Source: Cupriavidus lacunae (GTDB lineage Bacteria; Pseudomonadota; Gammaproteobacteria; Burkholderiales; Burkholderiaceae). Taken from it: a stretch of 64,000 nt of DNA. A program made the translations under genes and the position numbers. This document shows, piece after piece, positions 32,505 through 42,707 of this stretch. The stretch spans positions 1-64,000 of the forward strand of contig NZ_QKWJ01000022.1 of NCBI RefSeq assembly GCF_003353055.1. The letters run 5' to 3'. The notes beneath the pieces are model-generated. The model saw nothing but the letters and a program-made list of their open reading frames with translations, had not been told where the DNA came from and did no database searches. Each line of letters starts with the position of its first letter. Positions within the stretch are counted from its first letter, which is position 1.

Positions 32505-33032
32505 TTACTTGCTGCCGGCGTTCAGCGCCTTCATCACGTCGTCGGTGATATCGATGCGCGGGTTCACGTACACCGCCTCCTGCACGATCAGGTCGTACTT
32601 GCGCTGTTCGGCCAGCTGGCGGATCACGCGGTTGGCGCGCTCGAGCACCTGGGCCAGTTCCTCATTACGACGCTGGTTCAAGTCCTCGCGGAACTCGCGT
32701 TGCTTGCGCTGGAACTCGCGGTCCTGGTCAGCCACTTCGCGCTGGCGGCGCTGGCGGTCGGCGTCGGCCAGCACGGCCGTGTCCTTGTCCAGCTTGTCGG
32801 CCATGGCCTTGATCTTCTGGGCCAAGTCCTGCAACTCACGGTCGCGCTTGGAGAATTCCTGCTCGAGCTTGACCTGGGCCGCCTTGGCCGGCTGCGAATC
32901 GCGCAGGATGCGCTCGGAGTTCACGGCGGCAATGCGCGCCTCCTGGGCCGAAGCCGGCACCGCGGCGCAGATGGCAGCGGCAGCGAGCGTGGCGGCGCCC
33001 AGGGATTTGACCAGTTTGAATTTTGTAGTCAT
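32505..33032 (-). CDS. ompH: OmpH/Skp-family periplasmic chaperone
   Basis: Holds unfolded outer membrane proteins in the periplasm on the way to BamA. 175 residues: signal peptide of about 29 (cleavage after VPASA), then a long charged coiled coil (about 45-135) forming the Skp tentacles. AAGGAT lies before the ATG. It follows bamA by 22 bases. Confidence 0.95.
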   Translation of the reverse strand: MTTKFKLVKSLGAATLAAAAICAAVPASAQEARIAAVNSERILRDSQPAKAAQVKLEQEFSKRDRELQDLAQKIKAMADKLDKDTAVLADADRQRRQREVADQDREFQRKQREFREDLNQRRNEELAQVLERANRVIRQLAEQRKYDLIVQEAVYVNPRIDITDDVMKALNAGSK

Positions 33033-33054
33033 GAAAACAGATCCTTTTTCAGAA

Positions 33055-35364
33055 TCAGAATGCCGTGCCGATCTGGAACTGGAAGCGCTGAACCTTATCG
33101 TTCACGTCCTTCTTCAGCGGGAAGCCCATGCTGATCTTCAGCGGGCCGATTGGCGACAGCCACGACATGCCGAAGCCAGTCGAGTACTTCAGCTCGCTGA
33201 AGAGCAGCGGCTGACCTTCCTGATAGACGTTACCAAAGTCAAAGAACGTAAACAGGCGCAGCGTACGGTCCACGCCCGAGCCCGGCAGCGGGAAGATGAA
33301 TTCGACGTTGCCGATCATCTTGGAGGCGCCGCCCACCGGGTTGCCGTTCTGGTCCTTCGGACCCAGCGTGCTGGTCTGGTAGCCGCGCACCGAGCCGATA
33401 CCGCCGGCGTAGAAGTACTTGAACACCGGGAACGGCGTATTGCCGTAGCCGTGGCCGTAAGCGACTTCACCATTCAGTGCCAGCGTGAAGGCCTTCGAGA
33501 TCGGGTAGAAGTACTGCTGCTGCACGCTGGCGCGGTAGTACTGCGTATCGCCGCCCGGAACGCCGATTTCCAGGTTGGCCTGGGTGTACGGGCCCTTGGT
33601 CGGGACCAGCGCGCTGTCGCGGCGGTCACGTGCCCAGCCGATCGTGAACGGGAAGTTGTTGATGCCGTCGCCGCTGTTCTTGCCGATCTTCCTGAGCCAG
33701 TCTGTGTACTGGCTCGGCGTATTGACCGACGTAAACACCTGGGTCCGTTCGTAGCCGATGCCGAAGAACACCGTATCGACTTCCGAGAACGGCACGCCGA
33801 ACTTGAAGCCGCCGCCCATCGACACGATCTTGTAGTCCTGGTCGCCCGTGTAGTACAGCGGGCGGGAGGTACGGTAGTAGACGTCGGTCGAGCGGCTGAT
33901 GCCGTCGACCGTGAAATACGGGTCATACTGCGTCAGCGCGATGGTACGGAACGACTTGGCGGTGTTCACGTCCAGGCCCAGGCTGGTGCCTGAGCCGAAC
34001 ACGTTGTCCTGGCGCAGGCCAGCCTGCAGCACCAGCTTGTCGGTGGACGAGAAGCCCACGCCCAGGCTGATCTGGCCGGTCGGCTTTTCAGTCACGTTGA
34101 CGTTCACATCGACCTGATCGGGCGCGCCCGGCACGTCCTCGGTGGTGATGTTGGTGTCGGTGAAGTAGCCGGTACGGTTGATACGCGCCTGCGACTGCGT
34201 CAGCTTCTCGCTGTCGAACCACGAGCTTTCCATCTGGCGCATTTCGCGGCGCACCACTTCGTCGCGGGTCTTGCTGTTGCCCACCACGTTGACGCGGCGC
34301 ACGTAGACGCGGCGACCCGGGTCGACCATCAGGGTCAGCGCGACTTCACGCTTTTCCTTGTCGATCTGCGGTTGCGGGTTGATGGTGGTGAACGCGTAGC
34401 CGTAGGTGCCCAGCAGGTCGGTGACGGCCTTGGTGCTCTGTGTCAGCTTCTCGGACGAGAAAATATCGCCCTTCTTCAGCTGCAGCAGTTTTTCCATTTC
34501 CTCCTGCTTGCCCAGCAGTTCGCCCGCCAGGCGCACGTCGGACACCTTGTACTGGTCGCCTTCCTTGATGTTCAGCGTCAGGAAGATGTCCTTCTTGTCC
34601 GGCGTGATCGACACCTGGGTCGACTCGATCGCGAACTCCAGGTAGCCGTGGTTCAGGTAGAACGAGCGCAGCGCTTCCAGGTCGGCGGTCAGCTTCTGCT
34701 TCGAGTACAGGTCGTTCTTGGTGTACCAGGACAGCCAGTTCGGCGTGGACAGCTGCATCTCGTCGCGCAGCGTGCCTTCCTTGAAGGCCTTGTTGCCGAC
34801 GATATTGATCTGGCGGATCTTGGCGACCGGGCCCTCGTCCACGTTGAACACAACCGAGACGCGGTTGCGGTCCACCGGCGTGATCGTGGTCTGCACGTCG
34901 GCGGCGTAGTAGCCGCGCGCGACGTACTGGCGCTTGAGCTCCTGCTCGGCCTTGTCGATCAGTGCCTTGTCGTAGTAACGGGCTTCGGCCACGCCGACGG
35001 CACGCAGCGAACGGCGCAGCGTGTCCTTGTCGAATTCCTTGATGCCGACGAATTCGAGCTGCGAGATCGCCGGCCGCTCTTCGACCTGGACCACCAGCAC
35101 GCCTTCCTCGGCGCGGATCTGCACGTCCTTGAAGAAGCCGGTATTGTAGAGGGCACGGATGGCGTCGGCGCCCTTGTCGTCGGTGAAGGTTTCACCGACG
35201 CGCACTGGCAGGTAGCCAAACACGGTACCCGGCTCGACGCGTTGCAGTCCCTCAACGCGGATGTCCCTGACGACAAACGGATCGGCAGCCCAGCCCGCCG
35301 GGCTCCAGGCTGCAATAACGGCACTCGCCAGCAAGCCCAGCGAAATGCGCTTATGTCTGATCAA
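33055..35364 (-). CDS. bamA: outer membrane protein assembly factor BamA
   Basis: Central beta-barrel of the BAM complex that inserts outer membrane proteins. 769 residues from a TTG start at 35364: signal peptide (about 1-26, LLASAVIAAWSPAGWAA), five POTRA domains (about 27-425, beginning FVVRDIRVEGLQRVEPGTV), then the 16-strand barrel ending in Phe (FQIGTAF). The TTG is preferred because AGGGG lies exactly 7 bases before it and it gives a clean signal peptide. An ATG eight codons upstream (35388) has no such site. Gene order rseP-bamA-ompH-lpxD is conserved. Confidence 0.96.
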   Translation of the reverse strand: MIRHKRISLGLLASAVIAAWSPAGWAADPFVVRDIRVEGLQRVEPGTVFGYLPVRVGETFTDDKGADAIRALYNTGFFKDVQIRAEEGVLVVQVEERPAISQLEFVGIKEFDKDTLRRSLRAVGVAEARYYDKALIDKAEQELKRQYVARGYYAADVQTTITPVDRNRVSVVFNVDEGPVAKIRQINIVGNKAFKEGTLRDEMQLSTPNWLSWYTKNDLYSKQKLTADLEALRSFYLNHGYLEFAIESTQVSITPDKKDIFLTLNIKEGDQYKVSDVRLAGELLGKQEEMEKLLQLKKGDIFSSEKLTQSTKAVTDLLGTYGYAFTTINPQPQIDKEKREVALTLMVDPGRRVYVRRVNVVGNSKTRDEVVRREMRQMESSWFDSEKLTQSQARINRTGYFTDTNITTEDVPGAPDQVDVNVNVTEKPTGQISLGVGFSSTDKLVLQAGLRQDNVFGSGTSLGLDVNTAKSFRTIALTQYDPYFTVDGISRSTDVYYRTSRPLYYTGDQDYKIVSMGGGFKFGVPFSEVDTVFFGIGYERTQVFTSVNTPSQYTDWLRKIGKNSGDGINNFPFTIGWARDRRDSALVPTKGPYTQANLEIGVPGGDTQYYRASVQQQYFYPISKAFTLALNGEVAYGHGYGNTPFPVFKYFYAGGIGSVRGYQTSTLGPKDQNGNPVGGASKMIGNVEFIFPLPGSGVDRTLRLFTFFDFGNVYQEGQPLLFSELKYSTGFGMSWLSPIGPLKISMGFPLKKDVNDKVQRFQFQIGTAF

Positions 35365-35488
35365 TGTTGATCCCCTCTTTGATTCCATCCAGGATTGCGC
35401 TCCGATGCCTCATTGGACTGCGCCTGGCAAATGGCGTCCCTGGCGACGGTGTCCGACGACACCACCGCACCCTTGCCGACATGCGTTT

Positions 35489-36892
35489 CTAGCCGTTCGC
35501 CAGAAACATTCGGCTGACGTCATTGAACAAAGCGAGCGAAGTCAGGAGCAAGATGCAGGCGATGCCGACCTTTTGCAGCATTGCCTGCCAGTGGTCTGGG
35601 ACGGGCCGGCCAGTCAAAAATTCCACGCAATAATACAGCAAATGCCCCCCATCCAGAACCGGAATGGGTAACAAATTGAGTACGCCAAGGCTTACGCTGA
35701 CCAGGGCCAGGAAGCTGACAAAGGCCTGCAGGCCAAGGTTCGCGGCGCGCCCGGCGTAGTCCGCCACGGTCAGCGGCCCGCTCAGGTTCTGCAGCGAAGC
35801 CTGCCCCACCAGCATCTTGCCCAGCAGCTTGAGCGACAGCGCGCTGGTGTCCCAGACCTGGCCGGCCGCGCGTGCCAGCGCCTCGTCCGGCCGGTAGCGC
35901 ACGGTTTCCATCTGGACCGCCTGGCTGAGCGCCGCGCCCAGCTTGCCTGACGGCGCCGGGCTGGCGCCGCTTGCATCCCTGGCGCCCTCGCGCGGCGCGG
36001 CGGTATCAAGGGTGACCGGCACGTCCAGGCGCTTGCCGTCGCGCTCGATGCCCAGTGTCACGGCCTGGCCCGGCTGGCTGCGCACCGCCTTGATCAGGGC
36101 GCCGGCCTGCGTGAGCGGGCTGCCCTGCCAGGCCACGATGCGGTCGTCCTTCTTCAGTCCGGCGCGCTCGGCGGCCGAGTCCGGCAGCACTTCGGTAATT
36201 GTCACCGGCCCGCCTTTCAGGTTCAGGCCGAGCGTGGCCAGCGGATCCTGTTCCGGATTGCCGCCGGTATTGGGCAGGCGCGGCAGCGTCACGTCGCGCT
36301 CGGCCCCGTCGGCGCCGCGCACGCGCAACACCGCGCGCGTATCGCCAAAACCTTCGGCAAAGACAGCCATGCGCAGGTCATTCCAGGAACGCACCGCCTC
36401 GGTGTGCCCGTTGGCGGTCAGCGACAACACCCGGTCACCTTCGCGCACGCCGGCCTGCGCGGCCATGGTGCCGGCCGCGGGCGCGGCCACCACCGGCACC
36501 GGCTCGCGCATGCCGCCGGCGAACAAGGCGAAATACAGCACGATCGCCAGCGCAAAATTGGCCAGCGGGCCGGCCGCCACGATCACGAAGCGCTTGCCCA
36601 CCGGCTGGCGATTGAAGGCACGCGGCAGTTCGGCCGGATCGATCGGCGCGTCGCGCTCGGGATCGATCTCGCGCTCGTCCAGCATCTTGACGTAGCCACC
36701 CAGCGGAATGGCCGCCACCGTCCACTCGGTCCGGTCGCGGCTTTTCGAGATCCAGCGCAAGAGGGGCCGTCCGAAGCCGATGGAGAAACGCAGCACCTTC
36801 ACGCCGCAGGCGCGCGCGGCGAGATAGTGCCCCATTTCGTGCACATAAATGAGCACGCACAGGGCAACGACGAAAGCGAGTACGGTTTGCAT
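35489..36892 (-). CDS. rseP: RIP site-2 zinc metalloprotease RseP
   Basis: Intramembrane protease that cleaves anti-sigma factor RseA in the envelope stress response and clears signal peptides. 467 residues: zinc motif HEMGH at 18-22 in TM1, two PDZ domains (about 120-290), and the third ligand Asp in VLDGGHLLYY near the C-terminus, with about four membrane segments. It lies 124 bases before bamA, whose clients feed the same stress pathway. Confidence 0.96.
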   Translation of the reverse strand: MQTVLAFVVALCVLIYVHEMGHYLAARACGVKVLRFSIGFGRPLLRWISKSRDRTEWTVAAIPLGGYVKMLDEREIDPERDAPIDPAELPRAFNRQPVGKRFVIVAAGPLANFALAIVLYFALFAGGMREPVPVVAAPAAGTMAAQAGVREGDRVLSLTANGHTEAVRSWNDLRMAVFAEGFGDTRAVLRVRGADGAERDVTLPRLPNTGGNPEQDPLATLGLNLKGGPVTITEVLPDSAAERAGLKKDDRIVAWQGSPLTQAGALIKAVRSQPGQAVTLGIERDGKRLDVPVTLDTAAPREGARDASGASPAPSGKLGAALSQAVQMETVRYRPDEALARAAGQVWDTSALSLKLLGKMLVGQASLQNLSGPLTVADYAGRAANLGLQAFVSFLALVSVSLGVLNLLPIPVLDGGHLLYYCVEFLTGRPVPDHWQAMLQKVGIACILLLTSLALFNDVSRMFLANG

Positions 36893-36938
36893 GAGGCGTC
36901 GGGACGTCGGTAACGATGGCTGGGCTGGCAGGCTGGCA

Positions 36939-36962
36939 CCCCGGGGTCCGAAGGGACCGGGG
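36939..36962. repeat. hairpin between dxr and rseP
   Basis: A GC-rich imperfect stem with a GAA-containing loop in the 117-base gap between dxr and rseP. No T run follows on the minus strand, so a termination role is doubtful. Confidence 0.5.
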
Positions 36963-37009
36963 CCGGCGTAACCGCTATTGTCGCAGATGCGGCAGGCCGC
37001 CCCGTCGCA

Positions 37010-38191
37010 TCAGCGGACCGTTGCCCGCGAAGCCACGCCGGCGCGGGCTGCCTCGCGCGCCCGTGAATCGGCCGCCAGCACGGCTTCAAGCGTATCCGCG
37101 GAGCCGCCAGGTGATCCCTCAAGCACCTCACGGACGATGCCGGCAATGTCGGTAAAGCGCACCCGGCCGTCCAGGAATGCCTCGACCGCCACTTCATTGG
37201 CGGCATTGAGCACCGCGGGCGCCACGCCTGCGGCACGCAGCGCGTCAAAGGCCAGTCCCAGGCACGGGAACCGGACCAGGTCCGGCTTCTCGAAGTGCAG
37301 GCCGCCGGCCACCGTCAGGTCAAGCGGCGTCACGCCCGCATCGATCCGTTCCGGGTACGCCAGGCCGTAGGCAATCGGCGTGCGCATGTCCGGGTTGCCC
37401 AGCTGTGCCAGCACCGAGCCGTCGGTGTAGGCCACCATCGAATGCACGATGCTCTGCGGGTGGATCAGCACCTCGATGCGCTCGGCGGGAGCGGCGAACA
37501 GCCAGTGCGCCTCGATGACCTCGAGGCCCTTGTTCATCATCGTGGCCGAGTCGACCGAGATCTTGCGGCCCATAACCCAGTTGGGATGGGCACAGGCCTG
37601 GTCGGGGGAGATATCGTGCAGCGTGGCCGGGTCGCGCGTGCGGAACGGCCCGCCCGACGCGGTCAGCAGCACCTTGGCCACGCCGCGGCCGTAGCGCGGA
37701 TCGTCGGCCGGCAGGCACTGGAAGATGGCATTGTGTTCGCTGTCGATCGGCAGCAGCGAGGCACCGTGCTCGCGCACCGCATCCATGAAGATGCGGCCGG
37801 ACATCACCAGCGCTTCCTTGTTGGCCAGCAGCACGCGCTTGCCTGCGCGCGCGGCCGCCAGCGTCGGGCGCAGGCCGGCGGCGCCGACGATGGCGGCCAT
37901 CACCGCGTCGGTCTGCGCATCGGCCGCGACGGATTCCAGCGCGGCTTCGCCGTAGCTGACCTCGGTCTTCACGCCGGCGTCGCGCAGCAGCATTTCCAGT
38001 TCGCGCGCCGCCTCGGCCGTTCCCACCACGGCGCGCGCCGGGCGGAACTCGATGCACTGGTCGGCCAGCTTGCGTACCTGCCGGTGGGCGGTCAGCGCAT
38101 GCGCCGCGTAGCGGTCAGGATGGCGCCTGATCACGTCCAGTGTGCTTTCGCCGATGGAGCCGGTGGCGCCCAGGATGGTAATGCGATGCAT
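37010..38191 (-). CDS. dxr: 1-deoxy-D-xylulose 5-phosphate reductoisomerase
   Basis: Second enzyme of the MEP isoprenoid pathway: DXP to 2-C-methylerythritol 4-phosphate with NADPH. 393 residues: N-terminal NADPH motif [13 protein letters not shown] (7-19), catalytic loop [15 protein letters not shown], the metal-binding Glu residues, and [21 protein letters not shown]. It supplies precursors for UppS nearby. Confidence 0.97.
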   Translation of the reverse strand: MHRITILGATGSIGESTLDVIRRHPDRYAAHALTAHRQVRKLADQCIEFRPARAVVGTAEAARELEMLLRDAGVKTEVSYGEAALESVAADAQTDAVMAAIVGAAGLRPTLAAARAGKRVLLANKEALVMSGRIFMDAVREHGASLLPIDSEHNAIFQCLPADDPRYGRGVAKVLLTASGGPFRTRDPATLHDISPDQACAHPNWVMGRKISVDSATMMNKGLEVIEAHWLFAAPAERIEVLIHPQSIVHSMVAYTDGSVLAQLGNPDMRTPIAYGLAYPERIDAGVTPLDLTVAGGLHFEKPDLVRFPCLGLAFDALRAAGVAPAVLNAANEVAVEAFLDGRVRFTDIAGIVREVLEGSPGGSADTLEAVLAADSRAREAARAGVASRATVR

Positions 38192-38202
38192 AGCAGACGG
38201 CT

Positions 38203-39024
38203 TCAGAGAAAAATTAGCATCAGGGCGGCCAGCGGGAACACCGGCAGCAAGGCGTCAATACGGTCCAGCACGCCGCCATGGCCGGGCAGCAGCCGGCTGC
38301 TGTCCTTCATGCCGACCTGGCGCTTGAGCAGCGATTCGAACAGGTCGCCGACCACGCTCGCCGCGACCAGCAGCGTGGCCAGCACGGCCACGTAGGCCAG
38401 GCCGCCACGGTCGCCCATCACGGAGAACCACGTCGGTGCAAAGGCATGGGTGGCGGCCAGCGCCAGGCCGATCACCAGCGCCAGCAGCCAGCCGCCGATG
38501 GCGCCCTCCCAGGACTTGCCCGGGCTGATGCCAGGCGCCAGCTTGCGCCGGCCGATGGCCTTGCCGGTGAAATACGCGCCGATATCGGCCGCCCACACCA
38601 GCACCGCCGCGGTCAGCAGCACGCCGATGCCGGCGCCGCGCAGGATCATGGTGGCATGGGCGAACGCGGGCAGCATCACCAGGCCCAGCACCGCGCCCAG
38701 CGCCGTAAACGCCGGCGTCGCGGTACGCACGCCGCGCGCCAGCAGCACCACCGCCACGCCCCAGCACACCACCGCGGCTTCCAGCAGCCAGGTCGTGGCG
38801 TGGCGCAGCGGCACGTCATGCCAGGCAATGGCGGCGATCAGGCAGGCCAGCGCATAGACATAGGGCCACGGCCCGCGCAGCCCGATCAGGCGGCCGAATT
38901 CCCAGCCGCCCAGCAGCACGATCACGCCAACCAGCCCGGCCAGCGCCGCGGGTGGCGCCAGGAACAGGATCGGCAGGATCAGCAGCAACAGGCACAGGGC
39001 GGTGATGACGCGGGTGAGGAGCAT
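38203..39024 (-). CDS. cdsA: phosphatidate cytidylyltransferase
   Basis: Makes CDP-diacylglycerol, the precursor of all membrane phospholipids. The 273-residue polytopic protein (about eight membrane segments) carries the signature near its C-terminus: [18 protein letters not shown] followed by [14 protein letters not shown]. Gene order uppS-cdsA-dxr is conserved. Confidence 0.96.
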   Translation of the reverse strand: MLLTRVITALCLLLLILPILFLAPPAALAGLVGVIVLLGGWEFGRLIGLRGPWPYVYALACLIAAIAWHDVPLRHATTWLLEAAVVCWGVAVVLLARGVRTATPAFTALGAVLGLVMLPAFAHATMILRGAGIGVLLTAAVLVWAADIGAYFTGKAIGRRKLAPGISPGKSWEGAIGGWLLALVIGLALAATHAFAPTWFSVMGDRGGLAYVAVLATLLVAASVVGDLFESLLKRQVGMKDSSRLLPGHGGVLDRIDALLPVFPLAALMLIFL

Positions 39025-39060
39025 GCGCTGCAGTCCCGTGAGAGGTTGGAGTAGCCAGGC

Positions 39061-39831
39061 TCAGGCCGTACCCGAAAGTCCCGGAGCGACCAGCTGCGCG
39101 CTGGTGCGGCCAAATCGGCGTTCGCGATGACGGTACGAGGCAAAGGCCTTGTCGAGTTCCGCGGCGTCGAAGTCCGGCCAGAAAACGTCGGTGAAATACA
39201 GCTCGGAATAGGCAAGCTGCCACAGCAGGAAATTGCTGATGCGCTGTTCGCCGCCGGTGCGGATGAACAGGTCCGGCTCCGGCGCGTAGGCCATTGCCAG
39301 GTGCGGCGCCAGCATCGACTCGTCGATCGATGCCGGGTCCAGCATGGGCGAGCGCGCCAGCATCTTGCGCATCGCCTGCAGCAGGTCCCAGCGCCCGCCG
39401 TAGTTGGCGGCGATGGTCACGGTCAGGCCGGTGTTGCCGGCCGTGCGCGCCTCGGCATCGCTGATCAGCTTCTGGATGCGCGGGCTGAAGCGGCTCAGGT
39501 CGCCCACCACCCGCAGGCGGATGTTGTTGGCGTGCATCTTCACCACTTCGCGCCGCAGGGCCATCATGAACAGCCGCATCAGGAACGAGACCTCGTCGGC
39601 CGGACGGCGCCAGTTCTCGGAGCTGAACGCGAACAGCGTCAGGTACTGCACGCCCCGGGCGGCACTGGCTTCCACCACCGCGCGCACCGCGTCCAGCCCA
39701 CGGGTATGCCCGGCAACGCGCGGCAGGTGCCGCTGGGTCGCCCAGCGGCCGTTGCCATCCATGATGATGGCAACGTGGCGGGGCACGTAGGAGGTATCGG
39801 GGACGTCGAGCGTTGAACTGATGTGCTGCAT
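39061..39831 (-). CDS. uppS: undecaprenyl diphosphate synthase (cis-prenyltransferase)
   Basis: Makes the C55 lipid carrier for peptidoglycan and O-antigen from FPP and IPP. 256 residues: Asp25 in [26 protein letters not shown] near 75, and the C-terminal [15 protein letters not shown] and [10 protein letters not shown] motifs. Confidence 0.97.
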   Translation of the reverse strand: MQHISSTLDVPDTSYVPRHVAIIMDGNGRWATQRHLPRVAGHTRGLDAVRAVVEASAARGVQYLTLFAFSSENWRRPADEVSFLMRLFMMALRREVVKMHANNIRLRVVGDLSRFSPRIQKLISDAEARTAGNTGLTVTIAANYGGRWDLLQAMRKMLARSPMLDPASIDESMLAPHLAMAYAPEPDLFIRTGGEQRISNFLLWQLAYSELYFTDVFWPDFDAAELDKAFASYRHRERRFGRTSAQLVAPGLSGTA

Positions 39832-39875
39832 GATGGCAGACGGTCACTGACTGTCCCGGCTATGCCGGGACGGGG

Positions 39876-40436
39876 TCAGACCGTCATGATCTCCTTCTCT
39901 TTCTCGGCGACCATCTTGTCGATCTCGGCCACGTACCTGTCGGTCAGCTTCTGCACTTCATCCTGGCCGCGGCGCTCGTCGTCCTCGGAGATGGTCTTGT
40001 CCTTGACCAGCTTCTTGAACTGCTCGTTGGCATCGCGACGCAGGTTGCGCACGGCAATCTTGGCGCCTTCAGCCTCGCCCTTGACGACCTTGATCAGCTC
40101 CTTGCGGCGCTCTTCGGTCAGTGCAGGCATCGGCACGCGGATCACTTCGCCCATGGTGGCCGGGTTCAGGCCCAGGTCGCAGTCGCGGATCGCCTTCTCG
40201 ACCGCGCCCACCATCTTCTTTTCCCAGGGCTGCACCGTGATGGTACGCGCATCGGCCAGGCCGACAGCCGCAACCTGGCTGATCGGCACCATCGAGCCGT
40301 AGTAGTCCACCTGGACATGGTCGAGCAGCCCGGTGTGGGCACGGCCAGTGCGGATCTTCGCCAGATCGGCCTTGAAGGCTTCGATCGACTTCTGCATTTT
40401 CTGCTCGACGCTCTTCTTTGTGTCGGCGACGCTCAT
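39876..40436 (-). CDS. frr: ribosome recycling factor
   Basis: Splits post-termination ribosomes with EF-G. 186 residues: the three-helix bundle (N-terminal [20 protein letters not shown] and C-terminal [19 protein letters not shown]) with the inserted beta domain (about 30-105). A perfect GGAGGT lies upstream of the ATG. It follows pyrH by 114 bases. Confidence 0.98.
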   Translation of the reverse strand: MSVADTKKSVEQKMQKSIEAFKADLAKIRTGRAHTGLLDHVQVDYYGSMVPISQVAAVGLADARTITVQPWEKKMVGAVEKAIRDCDLGLNPATMGEVIRVPMPALTEERRKELIKVVKGEAEGAKIAVRNLRRDANEQFKKLVKDKTISEDDERRGQDEVQKLTDRYVAEIDKMVAEKEKEIMTV

Positions 40437-40550
40437 TTTTACCTCCGGAAATCAGCCAACCATGATCCCCCTGGCGGGGATCGAAAATGAATCATTCTAC
40501 TCTTTGCCCGGCCGGATACCAGCGCTGCGGCGCGGTATCCGTTCCCGGAC

Positions 40551-41261
40551 TCACACATGCACCAGGGTACCCTCGTCCTCGCCCAGGATCACCCGCTTGA
40601 GCGCACCCGGCTTGACGATCGAGAACACCTTGATCGGCAGCTTCTGGTCGCGGCACAGCGCGAAGGCGGTGGCATCCATCACCTGCAGGTTGCGCGAGAT
40701 GGCCTCGTCGAAGCTGATGGTGGTGTAGCGCGTGGCGCTGGGGTCCTTCTTCGGGTCGGCGGTGTACACGCCGTCCACCTTGGTGGCCTTCAGCACGATC
40801 TCGGCCCCGATCTCCGCGCCACGCAGCGCGGCGGCGGTATCGGTGGTGAAGAACGGGTTGCCGGTGCCGGCGGCGAAGATCACCACCTTGCCCTCTTCCA
40901 GCTGGCGGATCGCGCGCGGGCGGATATACGGTTCGACCACCTGGTCCATGCGCAGCGCGGACTGCACGCGGCCTTCGATACTGGCATGGCGCATCGCGTC
41001 CTGCAGCGCCAGTGCGTTCATCATGGTGGCCAGCATGCCCATGTAATCGGCAGTGGCGCGGTCCATGCCGGCGGCGCCGCCCGCGACGCCACGGAAGATG
41101 TTGCCACCGCCGATGACCACCGCCACCTGCACGCCGAGCTTCACGATCTCGGCAATGTCGTTCACCATCGCTTCGATGGTGGAGCGGTTGATGCCGAAGG
41201 CATCGTCGCCCATCAGGGCTTCACCGGACAGTTTCAGAAGGACGCGCTTGTAGGCTGGCAT
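40551..41261 (-). CDS. pyrH: UMP kinase
   Basis: Phosphorylates UMP to UDP; hexameric amino-acid-kinase-fold enzyme regulated by GTP and UTP. 236 residues from ATG 41261: [22 protein letters not shown] and the [13 protein letters not shown] region. GAGGGT precedes the start. The longer open frame upstream is not homologous. A perfect TATAAT 224 bases upstream may give it its own promoter inside the rpsB-tsf-pyrH-frr cluster. Confidence 0.97.
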   Translation of the reverse strand: MPAYKRVLLKLSGEALMGDDAFGINRSTIEAMVNDIAEIVKLGVQVAVVIGGGNIFRGVAGGAAGMDRATADYMGMLATMMNALALQDAMRHASIEGRVQSALRMDQVVEPYIRPRAIRQLEEGKVVIFAAGTGNPFFTTDTAAALRGAEIGAEIVLKATKVDGVYTADPKKDPSATRYTTISFDEAISRNLQVMDATAFALCRDQKLPIKVFSIVKPGALKRVILGEDEGTLVHV

Positions 41262-41364
41262 ATTTACCCTCGGACAGGAGCAAATCGCTCGGTTGAGACG
41301 ATCTTGAGACGTATGTTTTGGCACCGGCGGCACGGATCATCGCGCCGCCGGCGGAAGAAAGCCG

Positions 41365-41407
41365 GTTTTCGTGGTGCCCCGGCCTGCGCCTGGACCACCA
41401 CGAAAAC
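41365..41407. promoter_or_regulatory. 12-bp stem-loop in the tsf-pyrH gap
   Basis: Perfect arms at 41365-41376 (GTTTTCGTGGTG) and 41396-41407, with a 19-base GC-rich loop. It lies in the untranslated leader of pyrH, downstream of the candidate TATAAT at 41485-41490. It lacks a T run. A leader-control or processing element is possible. Confidence 0.5.
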
Positions 41408-41484
41408 AGACTGTTGCGGCGCAGCGCGACTTTCGCCGCGCGCCACCACTTATGCAGAGGGGCACCTTACGGCGCCCCTGCGGC

Positions 41485-41490
41485 ATTATA
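41485..41490 (-). promoter_or_regulatory. candidate pyrH -10 element
   Basis: A perfect TATAAT on the minus strand in the 274-base gap after tsf. The -35 is weak. It would produce a leader of about 215 bases containing the stem-loop at 41365-41407. Confidence 0.4.
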
Positions 41491-41535
41491 GGCGCCTGGA
41501 CCAGCCCGAACGGGCAGTCCACGGCACCCCGGACA

Positions 41536-42414
41536 TCAGCCCTTCTGGGCAGCGGCCACCTGGGCGGCCACTTCAGCGGCGAAGTCGTCCTGCTTCTTCT
41601 CGATGCCTTCGCCCACCACGAACAGGGTGAAGCCCTTCACGGTCGTGTTGGCCGCCTTCAGCATCTGCTCAACCGTCTGCTTGTCGTTCTTCACGAACGG
41701 CTGGTTGAACAGCGAGACTTCCTTCAGGTACTTCTGCACCGAACCCTCGACCATCTTGGCAACGATCTCGGCCGGCTTGCCCGACTCGGCAGCCTTCTGC
41801 TCGGCGATGCTGCGCTCCTTGGCGATCAGGTCGGCGGGGACCTGCTCGGCGGACAGCGACACCGGCTTCATGGCGGCCACGTGCATGGCCACGTCCTTGG
41901 CGGCGGCTTCGTCGCCGTCGAACTCGACCATCACGCCGATGCGGGTGCCGTGCAGGTACGAAACCAGCTTGCCGCCGTTGGCGTAGCGGGCAAAGCGGCG
42001 GACCGTCAGGTTCTCGCCGATCTTGCCGATCAGGGCGGTACGGGTGGCTTCAACGCTTACGCCGTCGATTTCCAGCACGGCCAGGGCAGCCACGTCAGCC
42101 GGGTTCTGCTTGGCGATCAGTTCAGCAATCTTGGCCGAGAAGGCCAGGAAGTCGTCGTTCTTGGAGACGAAATCGGTCTCGCAGTTCAGTTCGACCAGCA
42201 CGCCGGTGGTGCCGTCGATGAACGATGCGACCACGCCTTCGGCGGTCACGCGCGATGCGGCCTTGCTGGCCTTGTTGCCCAGCTTGACGCGCAGCAGCTC
42301 TTCGGCCTTGTTCAGGTCGCCGTCGGCCTCGGTCAGGGCCTTCTTGCATTCCATCATCGGCGCGTCGGTCTTCGCGCGCAGTTCTGCAACCATGCTTGCG
42401 GTAATTGCCGCCAT
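41536..42414 (-). CDS. tsf: elongation factor Ts
   Basis: Guanine nucleotide exchange factor for EF-Tu. 292 residues: N-terminal UBA-like domain ([30 protein letters not shown]), the TDFV motif ([12 protein letters not shown]) that contacts EF-Tu, and the core and dimerisation domains. AAGGAGTGA precedes the ATG. Downstream of rpsB as in nearly all bacteria. Confidence 0.98.
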   Translation of the reverse strand: MAAITASMVAELRAKTDAPMMECKKALTEADGDLNKAEELLRVKLGNKASKAASRVTAEGVVASFIDGTTGVLVELNCETDFVSKNDDFLAFSAKIAELIAKQNPADVAALAVLEIDGVSVEATRTALIGKIGENLTVRRFARYANGGKLVSYLHGTRIGVMVEFDGDEAAAKDVAMHVAAMKPVSLSAEQVPADLIAKERSIAEQKAAESGKPAEIVAKMVEGSVQKYLKEVSLFNQPFVKNDKQTVEQMLKAANTTVKGFTLFVVGEGIEKKQDDFAAEVAAQVAAAQKG

Positions 42415-42534
42415 TTGTCACTCCTTGAATGGTTCGCGCCGGCTGCCGTCAGTCGCCCGCGGCACCCGGTCGGTGGGTCTACAGCACACCCGCGGCAGAT
42501 GCTGCCTGCGGCGGATGACAACAATTCAATATTC

Positions 42535-42568
42535 AAAAAAAGGGGGCGCCAGATGTGCCCCCTTTTTT
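42535..42568. terminator. rpsB-tsf intercistronic terminator/attenuator
   Basis: A symmetric hairpin: A7G5C at 42535-42547 pairs with GC5T6 at 42557-42568, with a 9-base loop. It lies 140 bases after the rpsB stop and 120 before tsf. A partial terminator between these two genes would let rpsB be expressed above tsf. Confidence 0.75.
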
Positions 42569-42707
42569 ATTGCCCTTCCTGCCGGCTGCCGGCGTACCCC
42601 GGCTTTCGCCTTGCGCGCAGCCCGTGGTGTCGGGCGGCAAGCGTTGCTTGTCTGTCTGGTGACGATGCGCGCTAGCGGTTCCTTTCCGGCAACGGGGCGG
42701 CGGGCAA

